Assembly: GCF_040939455.1 (NCBI RefSeq)
Contig: NC_134136.1
Coordinates: 102,660,014-102,724,013 of the forward strand
Length of the DNA: 64,000 nt
Reading direction: 5' to 3'
Source of the DNA: Microcebus murinus
Taxonomy: Eukaryota > Chordata > Mammalia > Primates > Cheirogaleidae
The notes beneath the pieces are model-generated. The model saw nothing but the letters and a program-made list of their open reading frames with translations. It made no database searches and was not told the origin of the DNA. The position numbers were made by a program, and so were the translations under genes. Shown here piece by piece: positions 22,631 to 35,802 of the stretch (positions are counted from its first letter, which is position 1; every line of letters begins with the position of its first letter).

Positions 22631-23905
22631 TGAGATTATAGATAAATTGAGCAGAAAATAAGGAGAGTTCCTACATATCCCCTGGTCCTTGCTCCATCCC
22701 ATACACACAGTTTCCCCAATTATTAACATCTTACATTAGTGTTATACATTTGTTACCACTGATGAGTAAATATTGATACATTATTATTAACTAAAGTCCA
22801 TAATCTGTCTTAGGGTTTACTATTGGTATTATGCATTCCATGAGATTTTACAAATGCATAATGCCATGTATCCACCATCATGGTGTTATATATTAAATAG
22901 TTTCACCACTCTAAAAATTCCCTGTTCTCCACCTATTCATCCCTCCTCCTCTCCCCTGAATCCCTGAAAACCACTGATCTTTTTACTGTCTCCATAGTTT
23001 TACTTTTTCTAGAATGTTATATAGTTGTTATCAGATAGTATGTGGCTTTATTTTACTTACCAATATGCATTTATGTTTCCTCTATGTTTTTGGGGGACTT
23101 TATTTTTTGCATTGTTGAATAATATTCCTTTTTATGAATGTATCATAGTTTATTCATTCACCTATTGAAAGACATTTTGGTTGCTTTCAAGTTTCAGCAA
23201 TTGTGAATAAAGCTGCCATAAACATTTGTTTGTAGCGTTTTATGTCCATGTAATTTTATTTGGGTAAATATCAAGGAGTATAATTGTTGGATTGTATGGT
23301 TAGAGAATGTTTAGTTTTATAAGAAACAGCCAAACTGCTTTTCAAAGTAAATTTACCATTTTGCACTCCTGCTAGCAATGAATGAAGGTTGATATTGTTC
23401 TATATTCTCTCCAACATTTGGCGTTGTTGGTGTTTTGGATTTTAACCATTCTAATAAATGTGTAGTGGTATCTTGGTTGAATTTGAAATTCCCTAACGAC
23501 ATATGATGTTGAACATATTTTAATATGCTTATTATTAGCCACCTTCTTTGGTGAGGTGTCTGTTCATGTCATTTGCCTATTTTTAAATTGGTGTATTTGT
23601 TTTCTTGATGTTGAGTTTTAAGTGTTCTTCATGTATTTTGGATATTGGTCCTTTATCAAATATATGTTTTGCAAAAATTTTCTCTCAGTCTGTGGCTTGT
23701 CTTTTCATTCCCTTAACACTGTCTTTTACAGAGCAGAAGTTTTACATTTTAATGAAATCCAACTTATCCATTTTTTCTTCCACAATTTATGCTTTTGGTG
23801 TCATATCTAAAAAGTCATTGCCAAAACCAAGGTTACCTACATTCTCTACTCTCTTCTCTTCTAGGAATTTTTATATTTTTACATTTAGCTCTTTGATCCA
23901 TGATC
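22631..23905 (-). mobile_element. Second old L1 (L1M4/L1ME-like), 3' half
   Basis: Antisense of a different old L1: 'CCAATTATTAACATCTTACA', 'TGTATCCACCATCATGGTG', 'CCACTGATCTTTTTACTGTC', then ORF2 antisense to 'TTAGCTCTTTGATCCATGAT'. It stops there and the 42-bp array starts, so this L1 marks the left border of array B. Confidence 0.82.
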
Positions 23906-26900
23906 AAATGTACTCGAGTTTCCACAGCAGGCTATAGGATGATGGCAGAAAAACCCTTGGATTAACAGCATGCCAGCAGAGTGTAGCAGGAGGGAAGCCA
24001 GAACCCTCCTAGTGGAAAGTCTGATGCCCAGAATGTTTCCAGGGGCACTAGTTTGGTGGACAGTGGCCAAATGATCTCTTGCTTCATTAGCTTGTGGACA
24101 GACTGAGGTCTAAAAGATCCTATAGTACCCTTAGGGGAGGCCAGTACTGTGACCTAAAATGTTCTCATTTCTATTGTACATGGGCAGTAGCCAAATAACC
24201 TTAGTTTCCCCAGTCTGAAGATTGGCTGGGGACAGGCAAAAAAACCACAACCTTAGATAGTGAGGAAACTGGTGACCATAGAGTTTTCCAGTGTGCTAGC
24301 TTGCTGGAGGTACAGTGGCTGAAAAGGTTCCTGAGGCACCACTGAGCTAGAAGGAAATTGCCAGTAAGTCCCTAATTCCATAGTATGGGATCTAGTGCCA
24401 TCTGGTCTCAGAAAAGGCCCATGGGGAATGAATGTAAGGGTAAAATGTGTCTGAAATTTTCCCAGGGTATCAGTGCACTGGCCAAAACATGTCTGGAAGA
24501 GCCACAGGGTTCTAAAGATTGGGAAGAACTGAATGACCAATAGATTCTAGGTTTCATAGCCTATAGGGAGGATGATGATCCAAAGGCTATGCAGTTCTTT
24601 AGCAGGGGGACAGGCTGGGGATCATAAACACCCAGGAACATTTAGGAATCAAACAATCTGGTATTCAAAAGGCCCCCAAGGACATAATGCATGCGAAGAT
24701 CTGTGACCAGTGTGTTCCAGGTTCCATTGCAGGTGGGCTAGCTGAGGACCAAAATGGTCATTGGTTCCCCAGGGCCATACCTGTCTGGTGAACAGAAAGA
24801 TTGTGTTTTCTGCATCATATAGGAAGGCTAATGGCTAAAGAACCTCTACTTTCCAGGGATGCAGGATGACTTGGAGCTGGAAGGAGCCCTGAAACCCTAT
24901 CAAGTAGGCATGTTGGTGGTCAAGAGTTTCCACAGATTCTCTTGAATGGGGGAGGGTGGACAGATGGTGGGTGAAAGGGCCCACAACACCCCAGTGGTGA
25001 CCTGTACTGTTACCAAACATGCTCCAGTTTAAGCAGCAGACATGCAAAAGGATGGTAGAAAAACCCCCAGCATGCTGGTATAGTGTGGGCAGGAAGTAAC
25101 TTTAGAAACTTCTAGAGTCAGAAAGGCCTTTATGACATTTGTATAATGGGAGTACAGGACCAAAAGGGGAACCAGAGTGCTGGAAATATGGTTCTCAAAA
25201 GAGATGTATTTTCTCTAGCACAAGATCTGGCTAGTGCTGTTAACAGCCCATGGAACTCCAATGTATGGGCAGTCTGGTTGCCAAAAGAGATCACTGGGCA
25301 GCAGTGCCAGGGCAGATAGTCCAGAGGTGCCATCCAAAACTAGTGAAGTGGGAAGCTCCTGTCAGGAGGAATCCTAAACCTTGAAAAGGCACAGTAGACT
25401 CAAGCAGAAAGACCTTGTCCTGCTGACAACCTAGTAAGAAGAACTTGGAGTTCCATCACATAAAAGACAGAGGGTGCTGAAGGATCAGTAGAACCCTTGT
25501 AGAGGTCAGGCTGGCATCAATTCTTGAGGGGGCCTCACCTGAGGAACAGATGATGGCCAAAAGAGCTCAATATTCCTGAGTTTGTGTGTTTACTGAAGGC
25601 CTGAAGGGTTCTGGGTTTCTATTAATAGATTACAGTGTCAACCAAAAATGCTCTCCTTCCACCACAATCAGGCTAGTTGCCAGACAATGCTAGGTTTCCC
25701 AGAGTTTGCACAGGCTGGAGTCAGTAAGAAACTCAGAACCACAGCTGACAGGAACTCTGTGATCCAAAAGGTTTCTGAGGGCACTATCTGGACTGGATGA
25801 CAGTGGCCAATGGGGCTGTTGCTTCATCAGCCTACAGGCTGGATGAGGGAAATGGGGTGCACAGTTCTGTGGAATACCAGGACCATAACCAAAAGTACCC
25901 TTCTTTCCACTGCAGGCTGGCAAGGTAGTCACGAATAACCCTTAACTCCTTCATACACACAAGACTGGGGGCATGCAGGAAATATGGAACCCTAGCTGGC
26001 AGGAAGTCTAGTGGCCTGAACTTCTTCAGGGCACCTCAAGATGAAGGTGTGGTGGTGAAAAGGGGCCTCATGTACCAGTGTTCTGGAGGGATTATTACCA
26101 GAGCCCTGTGTTTCACAAAATGGGAGCCAGTTGCTGAACATAAGCCCTTATCTGCGTAGTCTTATCTTAGAAAGAATCCAAGGGCACCAGTGCCTGGGTA
26201 GAATATGTCCAGAAGTGCTGCTGAGGTGCCAGCAACCTGGCCTGCATGTCTACAGAAGAATCCTCTGCATCCTAGAGTTTAGGATACACCCAATGCCAAG
26301 TTAGCTCTGGGTTCCACAGCTTACGTGGAGGATTATAGTCAGAGGTGTATGTGATACCCCAAATTGCCATCTGTCTAGGGGCAGTAAGGACATGCTGAAC
26401 CCTAGGTATTGATGCTGAGCACCTGGTATTCAGAAGATTCCCTAGAAACACTAACTTGTGGGCAAGCTGATTACCTAAAGGATTCTGGGTTACACTGCAA
26501 ATTGAGTAGCAAAGAATTGGAAGGGCCATTAGTTTCTGAGTGCCAGGCCTGTCTGGTTACAGAAAGGATCCTGTTTCTGTATCAGCCAGGCAGGCTGTTG
26601 GCAGAGAACCTTCAAATCATAGGCACAAGGGATAATCTTCTGAGGCCAGAAAGAGCCTCAGAACCCTCACAAGTGACAGCATTGGTGGTTGTAAGTTTTA
26701 CCAGGGCACCCTCAGGGTGTAGGGGTGGAATGTTGGTGTCTGAAATGGCTCCACTTCCTGAAATGAAAGTGTCCATGGTACCCCAGTGCATGGTATATAG
26801 CGTAACCAAAAGAATACCATTTCAACAACAGATGAGTAAACTGATGGCTGGAAAACCCTCTTGTTTCAAGCATAACAGCAGATTATAGGTAGGAATGACC

Positions 26901-29900
26901 CCAGAAGCTTTAGGGCCAGAAAAGCCCTCATGACACTAATGTACTGGTGTCAAAAGGGGGCCCAGGGTACCTGTATGCCGGAAGTATGGTTCCTAATATA
27001 TACTCCAAAGCACAGGATCTGGCTAGGGCCAATGCACAAGCAGTGTTGTAGCCTAAAGGGCCACCTGGGCAGCCATACCAGGACAGATGGTGCCCAGAAG
27101 TGCACCATGTAGCAGCAGCAATGGGCAGGCAAGTGTGTGGAAGCCTCTTGAGACATAAGAAGGTGAAATGGCCCCAGGCTGAATGGCCTTGTTCTGCTCA
27201 TGGCCTAGTTTGAGGAGCCAGCTTTCCTACTGCATATGGATAATGTGGAGGCTGAAATATCACCAGAAACCCAGTGAGCAGTCAGGTTGTTGGCAGGAAG
27301 ATTTCCCAGGACACTTGTGCAAGCAACAGATGGTGGCCAAAAGGGTTCATGATTTCTGAGCACTTGGGCTGACTGAAGACCTGAAGGGCTCATGGTTTTC
27401 TTGCAGGATGGCAGTGTTGTGACTGAAAGTGCTCTTCTTTTCACCTCAGGGGGCAGGCTGGCAGCCCAAAGAAACACAGAACTCTAGTGGACAGGAAGTA
27501 CGATTGGCAAAAGGTTCCCCAGGGCACAGCAAAGAGACAAGTATGGTGGCTAAATGATTCTGAATGGATATTTGCCAACAGAGCCGTGTGTGCCACAGTA
27601 CAGGTCAGGCTAGTGCCCTAGAGGTCGGGATGGACACTATGTCCAAAGGCTCTGGGATGCACAATCTACAAGAGAGTAATCATTGGAATTGTATATAGTT
27701 TCCTAACTTGGAAGAAAGCTAGGGAACCCAAGGACCAGAAAAGATGGTGATCAGAAGGTCTGCAAGGATACAGACTCGTGGGGAAGTCCTTCACCAAAAG
27801 GATTCTAAGTTCCGTTGCAAACAAGATAGCTAAGGACTGAAAGAGCTATAAGCTCCTTACCACGAAAGTGTTCTGGTTTTTCCAACATGGTTAGTCTAGT
27901 TTCCTAAAGACTTTAGATTCCTGGGCGAGGGTGAAAACTCTGGGCCAGAAAGTAACTTCGGAACCCTAATGAGAGAACACGTTGGTAGGCGGAAGGTTTA
28001 TTGGGGCACTCACACAGGGGAGGGAGGTACGGTGGCTGAAAGGACCCATATTTCTTAGTTGAAAAGGCCCATGATATCCCAGTATAAGCCCTATACAGTA
28101 TCCAGACATTATCAGGTTTCAACAACAGTCCTCTAACTGATAGCCAGAAATTTTTCGGGATGCCGACAAACTAATGAATTTCAGCAGGAAGGACCCATGG
28201 GAATAAAGGCCAGAAAAGACTTTATAACATTAACATGATGTGAATTATGATGCTTAAGTGGGATCTGGGGCACCAACATGCTGAAAATGTGGTTATTAGT
28301 AGGGTCATATATTCCGTGCACAGGATCGGGCTAAGGCCCATGTGATCCCAGTTTGGCGGAAGTCTAATAGCAAAAAGGGCCTCAAGGCAGCAGTGTCTGG
28401 GCAAATAGTATACGAAATTGTCTCTCCTGGCATTATCACATTGCCCGGCATGTATTTGTAAGAATCCTGGGGCCCAAAAAATTGACATGGATTCAGACCC
28501 AAAGAGCTCATCCTATTAATGGACTAATAGAAGGAGCCCTTTGTTTCACCACATGAGTGCACTTGGAAGTCGGAAGGATTCCCCTGGAACCTTAGCAAGG
28601 GGGCATGCTACTGGCAGGAGGGTTCCCTGGGGTACCCACCCAAGGTACTGCTGACGGCCCAGGGGGCTCATGATTCCTAGGTCGGGAGTGCCCACAGTAT
28701 CTCTGTGACCTGTGTTGTAAACGCAAGTGTTCTGATTGCAACAATCAGCAGGCAAGCCTAAGGCTGGAAAAACCCTAGGGTCCCCAGCATGCTGGCCTGC
28801 TGTGGGTGGGAAGGGCCCTGAGATCATTTAGGCCCAGCGGGGCCCTCATGACACTAATGCAAACAGAGTACGCTGGCCAAAAGGGTCTTGAAGCCACAAA
28901 GTGTTGGAAGTATTTTTCCCAATTGGCCCTACTATTCCACATGGAGGAAGCAGGCCACAGCCCTAAACAACCATAGAACTCCAGTGAGTAGGCAGTCTGG
29001 TTGCCAAAAAGGACCCCCAAAGCAAGAGTTCGAGGCAGATGCTGTCCAGAAGTACACACCCATGGCACCAGCAGGGTGGTAAACACATGACCAAAAGAAT
29101 CCCTGGGCATTAGAGGGTGAAATGAGATCAGGCTTAAAGGCTTCCACCTGCTGACATGCTAGTAGGCAGAGCCCAGGTTTTTGTCTCACGAAGACTGTCT
29201 GGGGGCCTTAAAGATTTCCAGAGCCCTGGTGAGAAGGGAGGTTGGTGTCAGGAAGTTTCCTCTGGGTACCCAAGAGAGAGAGACAGTGGCTAAAAGGGCT
29301 TATGATCATGAGATTGTGAGCTCATTGACAGTCTGAAAGTCTCAAGGTTACCCTGCTGAATGCCACTTCCCTGACCTTAAATGCTCTCCTTCCACCACAG
29401 GTGGGTTGGCTGGTCCCCCAAGAATCCTTGGTTTTCCAAATTACACAGAAGTTGTGTGCCAGCAGGAATTCCAGCACCCTAGCTTGTGGGAAGTTTGATG
29501 ACTGGAAGGTTCTTCAGTGAAAATGGGCTCCAGCACCAGCATTCTGCATGAAGGTTGCCTAGAGGGTCCTGTGTTCCACCCCATTGGGGTAGTCTATTGC
29601 CCTTCTGGAACTCAGTGCTAGGGGAACCTAGTCTCAGAAAGGACCCACAGGGCAGCAGCATCAGGGAAGACCATGTGCATAAGTTCTCTGGGAATGCCAG
29701 GGCTCAGGCAGGTACTTCTCAGAAAAATTTCCAGGGTCTTTGATGTTGATGAACAAAGGGCTCTCCATCCGGTTGGGGCAATGTGGACACATGAAAACCC
29801 AATGGCCAGGTTGGATGGTGATTGGGAGGTACTTGGGACACTAACTCATGGAGAGGCCCCTATCTGAAAGGGTTCTAAGTTCCATTGCATACAGGATAGT

Positions 29901-32900
29901 TGAGGACCAGAGGGCCATTATTTCCTTAGTGCCAGCCCTGTGCAGTGACTCAATTGGTTCTGATTTCTGCATCACAGGGATAGCATGTTGGCTGAAGAAT
30001 CCAGGCATGAGGATGACTCAGGTTCAGAAGGAACTGTTGATGGTAGGAGCATTCTCTAAGGCATCTGTGAGGGAGGATGTTGGAAGGGGGGTAAAAATAA
30101 AGGCTTTGGATGGTGTCTGAAAGGCTTAGAGTCATATTACAAAAGAGTCCAGGGGCCTGTACTTTGAACATGCTTTGCTTCGACAGCAGGTGGGCAAACT
30201 GATGACCCGAAACACCCCAGATCCCTAGCATGCTGGTGTTCTGGGGAAAGGGAGAGTCCTCAGAAACTTTTATGGTCACGAGGGACCTTATTACTAATAT
30301 AATAGAAGTATTGGGGCCAGAGGGAGGGGGGAGGGGCTAGGCACCATCAAGCTGGAAGTATGATTCCCAATAGGGCATATATTCCACAGCACAGGGTTTG
30401 ACCAGAGTCTATGAGACTCCAGTGCATGGCCAATCTTGCCTTTAAAAGGGCTGGCTGGGCAGCAGTGCCAGAGCAGATGGTATCCAAAGTGCCCTTCCTT
30501 CCCCATCTGAGCACCGGTGAGGAGCAGACAAGTGTCTGGAAGCCTCTTGGGACATGAGAGAATAAGACAAGGAGGAGTCCAAATTTCTATCTCATAAGAA
30601 CAGTGTGGGGGGCTGGCTGATGGTAGGAAGGTTCTTGGAGCACACTTCTCGGGAACAGAAGGTGGCCTAGAGAACACAGGATTCCTCATCCAGAAATACC
30701 CACAGTACTCCAGTGTCAGCCACATCCTGTAACCAAACTTGCTAACAGTTCCAACAGCTGGTGGATAAGCCTGCAGCTGGAATACTGTGGGGTCCCGGCA
30801 TGCTAGTGGACTGTGGGTGTAAAGGACCCCCAGGATCTTTTAGGGCCAGAGGGGCTTTCATGACTGTAATGCAAAGGGAGCACTCTGGACAAAAGGAACC
30901 TGGGGCACCAGTGTGTCAGAAGTATTTTTCCCAATTGGCCATATATTCCAGAACATGGGAGCATGACCCATGGAACCCCAGTGCATGGGCAGTATGGTCC
31001 CCAAAAGAGCCCTCAGGACAGCAATGCCAAGGCCGATGGTATATAGAAGTGCCCACTGCTGTACTGGAGAGGGGGCAGGAAAGTTCTGGAAGAGTTCCTG
31101 ACAATAAGAAAGCACAATGGACCGAGGCTGAGACACTTAGTCCTATTAACGGCTTATTAGGGGAAATCTGAGGTTCCACTGCATAAGGAGAGCATGAGGT
31201 CCTGAGTATTTCTGGAACCCTTGTCAGTGGTTAGGGTAGTGTCAAAAAGGATCCCTGGGCACCCTTGTGATGGACAGATGGGCTGGAAGGATTCCAGAAC
31301 CCAAGGTGTTGGGAAGCCTTGTGGCCAGAAACTTACTTAAGTCACCACCCTGATGGAGATACTTTAGCCAAATATCCCCCAAAGTACCAATGTTCCAGAC
31401 AGATTGTCAACAATAGGGCCCTATATTCCACAGCACAGGAGCGAACTGGTACCTATAAGGGTCCTCCTTAACCTAGTGTGAGTCTGTCTGGTAACTGAAA
31501 TGTCATCCAGGGTCATACCAGTGCAAGAGTATATTGTGCCAAGAAGTGCTTTCAGGGCACTAGTGTGCTTCCAGACACATGTCTGTAAGAGCCATGGGGC
31601 CCAGAGGTTTAGATGGGCTGAGACTAAATGTACTTTTAGTTCTACCTCTCGCAGGATATTTGATACCCCACAAACACTTGTTTCCATAATACAGGGGCAG
31701 AAGGACCCTCAGAACTCTAATGGGTAGGCCTTCTGGTGAGCAAAAGCTCCCCCAGGACACCAGCTTGATGGATGGACAGTGGGCAAAATGGCTCTTGCTT
31801 CCTTTTGTTTGTGTGCTGGCTAAGGGCTGATAAGGATTTATGGTTCCCCTGTGGGCAGTAAATACTATGACGAAAGTGTTCTCATTTCCACAGCAGACAA
31901 CAGGTGATTGCAGAAACTCCTTGGTTTCTCCAGTACATGGACAAGTTTTGGCATATAGGAATCCTTTACCCTCAGTGGCTGGAAATTTGGTGGTTGGAAA
32001 ATTCCCCAGGACGCCAGTGCAATGAAGGTATGGTGGTGGAAAGGGGTCCTTGCACCAGCCTTATAGACAGATGATTGCCAAGAAGGCTGTATATTCCACT
32101 GCACATGAGCATGCTGGTGCCCATAAGTGCTCCTGGGAAACTATTGTGAGGGCTTTCTGTTTTCCAAAAGGACCCCAAAAGAGCCTTGCAGCAGTTCAAG
32201 GGCAGAAGTTTCTGGAAGAGCCCGGGGGAGGCAGAGGGTGGGATGGTTCAAAACTGAAAGGATCCCATAGCAGAGAGGATGGCTAACAGCCTGTGAAACA
32301 CACAAGATTTAGTAGGGGGAAAAAGGCCTCCTTTGACACCAACACATGGGAAGTACCTTGGCCAAAAAGGGACTAGTTTTCACAGAACATGAGCTGGCTT
32401 ATGGCCAGAAATGCCTTCAGTTCCCCCGGTGCAAAGTTGTTCAGTGACCAAAAGCATTCTTGTTTCTAAATCATGTGGGCAGGCTGATGGCTGAAGAACC
32501 TTGGGTTTCTCAGCACTCAGGCTGATGTGGGGCCAAAATTACCTCCAGAACCCTACCTGTCAGGGAGTGGCTGGCTGGAAGGTACACTGGGGTAGGAGTT
32601 CATTAGAGGCATGGTGGCCAAAAGGGGCACAAGTATGATGGATGGATGGCTGCTAATATGGCTTGCTATTCCACAGTACAGGAGCATACCTGTAAGGGCC
32701 CATGGGACAGCAGTGCATAGGCAGTCTCCTCCCCCAAAAACATCCAGAACACCATTGTATGAGCAAACTGTGTCTGGAATTGTCTCCAGGGCACCAGCAT
32801 TTTGCTAGGCATATGTCCAAAACAGCCTCAGGGCCACACAGGGTGGAATGGAATAATGCCCAAAGGGTTCAAGTTCCACAGCAGGCCAGACTGCTGATAG

Positions 32901-34194
32901 CCTATGAACCCTCATATCCTCAGCACAAATATAATCAGGGCTGTACACAGACCTTCAGAAACTTAGGGAGCAGGCTGGCTAATGGTCTAAACATTCTCCC
33001 AGATATTGGCTCCATGAAGGGATGGTGATAGAAATTCCTTTTGTTTCCCCAGCTTGAGGGTTGAGTGAGGGCTAGTAGGACCCACAGTTACCCTGCAAGA
33101 AGGCAGTACTGTGACTGAAAGTACTCTTGTTCCATAACAGGCAGAAGCAGATCAGCAAAGAAGTTTCCCCTGCATGCAGACAAGCTGCAGACTAGAAGGA
33201 ACACTGGAACCATAGGTGGCAGGAATTCTGGTGGCTGGGAGGTTCTGTAGGGAGCCACCAAGATGGACGTAGGGTGGCAGAAAGGTACCCTATGTGCCAG
33301 GATTTTGGATGAATGGTTGTCAATAGTGCCCCATGTTCTATAGAAGAGGAACAAGCTAATGCCAGTAAGTATCCCTAAGAATCCAGTGTGTGAGATGTTT
33401 GGTTGCCAAAAGGGTGAGTAGGATATTAGTGTAAGGGCAGAAGTTTCTAGAAGTGGCCATGAGGGACCAATATGCTGGCAGACATGTGTGCAGAGGAGTC
33501 TCAGGTACAGAGAAGGTGGAATGACCAACTCCCAAAGGGCACTGGGTTCTATAGCCCATAGGGAGGGTGATAGTTCAAAATAATACATAGTTCCCTAGCA
33601 CAGGGTAGGCCAGGGGCTATAAGGACCTGTGGAATGGAACCTGAATAGGAGGGCTGGCTGGTGGTTGGCAAGTTGTCAGAGATACCAGTGCATGGGAAGG
33701 ACAGTGGCAGAGGGTTCTAGGTTCCACAGTATAAGAGTTTGTTGATGGTCAGAAAGGCCCTTGTTCCCCAGTGAGAGACATTTTCTGTGATCAAAAGGTT
33801 CTGGTGCCTGCATTATGTGGCAGGCTTGCTGTGGAAGAACCCTCAGTTACTTGGTAAGAGGACAGGATGAGGGCAAGAAGGAGACAGGAAACCCTCAGTG
33901 ATGGGAAGTCCCTGGCTAGAAAGTTCCCTAGGGCACCAACTCAGTGGAGGTACAGTGGCCAAAAAGGCTCCAAAGCACCAGCATTCTGGATGGGTTCTTG
34001 CTAAGAAAGCCAAAAAAAAAAAAAAAAAAAGTAAAGTTAAAGAATGACTTAGGAGGAGTCTACCTGTAGGACAAAGGGAGGGAGGTGTGATCAAGGAATG
34101 ACACACAAGCAAAAGAATCATGTCATATTTCTTATGTGGTGGTGCTTATTTTTATTCTTTTTACCTTACATATATGATAACATTTCATTTTTTG

Positions 34195-34370
34195 AAATAA
34201 TAATAGCTAACACTTTACTATGTAATTCTAACAATAATCCTATGAATGATATATGAATACTATTTTATCCCCATTTTGTAGATGGGAAACTTAGGCACCG
34301 AAATATTAAATAACTTGCTTAAAGTTCTGGGCTACCAAATAGCAGATCCCAGACCACGTGTCTCTATAAC
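34195..34370 (-). mobile_element. MIR within the retrocopy
   Basis: Plus strand reads 'ATCCCCATTTTGTAGATGGG' and 'AATAACTTGCTTAAAGTTC', the reverse complement of the MIR core ('AAAATGGGGATAATAA'). It is older than the insertion that carries it. Confidence 0.8.
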
Positions 34371-34440
34371 AAATCCTCCTTTGTACTGAGTTATTTTTCC
34401 ACTCTTTTGTATGTATGTAATATTCCATTTTAAAAATAAA

Positions 34441-34560
34441 AAGAAGCTTAGTAGGGCATGCCCGCAGTTCTAGCTACTTGGGAGGCTGAGATAGGAGAAT
34501 TGCTTGAGCCCAGGTGCTTGAGTCCAACCTAGGCAAAATTACAAGACCCCATGTTTAAAA
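34441..34560 (+). mobile_element. Alu/FLAM-type fragment within the retrocopy
   Basis: 'GTTCTAGCTACTTGGGAGGC', 'GGAGAATTGCTTGAGCCCAG' and 'CCTAGGCAAAATTACAAGAC' show an Alu-related monomer in sense, with an A-rich end. Confidence 0.75.
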
Positions 34561-35384
34561 ATAATAGTAACTAAAACTAAGAAAAGAATAATAAAAAGAA
34601 GGAACTGAAAAGGAAAATAATGCTTGGCATTAATAGGATTAATTAAGGACGAATGCCATTAAAACTGTTTTGTAAAAAGATAAATACATGTGTATAACCA
34701 TTTATGTGTCAGTGTAATGAGAAATAAATATAAAAATGTTAAAAAAAAAAAAGAAAGCCAATATTCTACAGCAGGCGAGTTGGCTAGTGCCCGTACAGAC
34801 CTCCAGCATGTTGGCATAGGGTAGTCTGGTCACTGAAAGAGTATCCATGGCACCAGTTCATGGAGCAAAATATGATTGGAAGCACCTCCAGGGTGCCAAC
34901 ACCCTGCTAGGCATGTGTCTGTCTTTAAGAGCCCCTGGCCTGCATGCAGTGCATGGTATGAATCAAAGCTAGAAGGCTCAGACTGATAATAGTCTATGAA
35001 TCCTTATATCCCCAGTAGAAAGGCAGGATGGGAGGTGGAAGGACTCTCAGAACCCTAGTGGGCAGGCTTACTGGTGGCCAACAGGTTCTCCAGTGCTATG
35101 GACAGACCATAGTTGAAAAGGCTTTTGCTTTCTTAGCTTGCAGGGTAGCAGAGGATCTGTAGTGCCTATGGTTCTCCTGAAAGAGGCCAGTACTATGATT
35201 GAAAATGTTCTTTTTTCCATAGCAGGCTACAAGCTGATCCCCAAAGAAATCTCAATTCCCCAGCAAGTAGACAACCTGGGTGCCAAAAGGAAGCTAGGCA
35301 CTCTTGGTGGCAGGAGGTCTAGTGACTAGAAGCTTCCCTGGGGTACAAGCTTGCAGGTAGGTTCAGTGATAGAATAGGGCCCAA

Positions 35385-35802
35385 TATTAGTTTGGTAGGG
35401 CTGCCATAATAAAATACCAGACTATGTGGCTTGAACAACGGAAATTTATTTTCTGATAGTTCTGGAAGCTAGAAGTTCAATATCAAGGTGCTGGCTGGTG
35501 TGGTTCTTCTGTGGGCTCTCTGCCTTGGCTTGCAGACTCTTTGACTTACAGCCTTCTCACTGTGTGTTGTAACTTGATCTTTTCTCAGTGTTCACACATG
35601 TTTGTGTTCTAATCTTCTCTTCTTCTAAGGATATAATCATCTTCTATGATATTAGTCATATTAGATTAGGGACCACCCATATAATCTCATTTTATCTTAA
35701 TTACTTCTTTAAAGACCCTCTTTCCAAGTGCAATCACATTCTCATGTATTGGGGTTTGGACTTAAACATGAATTTTGGGGGATACAATTCAATCCATGAC
35801 AA
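35385..35802 (-). mobile_element. MLT1-type MaLR LTR inserted in array B
   Basis: Antisense LTR: left edge 'TATTAGTTTGGTAGGGCTGC', middle 'AACGGAAATTTATTTTCTG' and 'CTTGGCTTGCAGACTCTTTG', right edge 'GGATACAATTCAATCCATGA'. The layout matches MLT1A/B LTRs in reverse. The array resumes on the right with a normal unit ('GATTGCCAATAGGGTCCTAT'). Solo LTR, no viral genes. Confidence 0.8.

Larger units (their letters stand above)
34013..34750 (+). mobile_element. Retrocopy of an unidentified RNA, poly(A)-ended, in array B
   Basis: Interrupts array B cleanly. The target copy AAGAAAGCC (34003-34011) precedes it and AAGAAAGCCA (34751-34760) follows it, and the array continues in register. The insert ends in about 12 A's and also opens with about 19 A's. 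Inside are a MIR in antisense and an Alu-left-arm fragment in sense. No open frame is present. A processed non-coding or 3'-UTR transcript is the best reading; a 3' transduction is an alternative. Confidence 0.7.

Noticed and set aside
26409..26888. 159-codon plus-strand open frame as a gene
   Set aside because: Also inside array B; the translation has no family resemblance and simply follows the tandem units.
33088..33588. 166-codon minus-strand open frame as a gene
   Set aside because: It lies wholly inside array B, has no domain, and reflects a stop-poor ~42-bp unit (14 codons). Similar frames recur along the array in all phases.
34012..34030. A-run as the tail of a separate plus-strand element ending there
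   Set aside because: Array sequence lies immediately upstream and the direct repeat AAGAAAGCC brackets the whole 738-bp insert, so the A-run is better read as its odd 5' edge.
35385..35802. Part of array B
   Set aside because: The composition and order match an MLT1-type LTR in antisense, and the array resumes on its right side.
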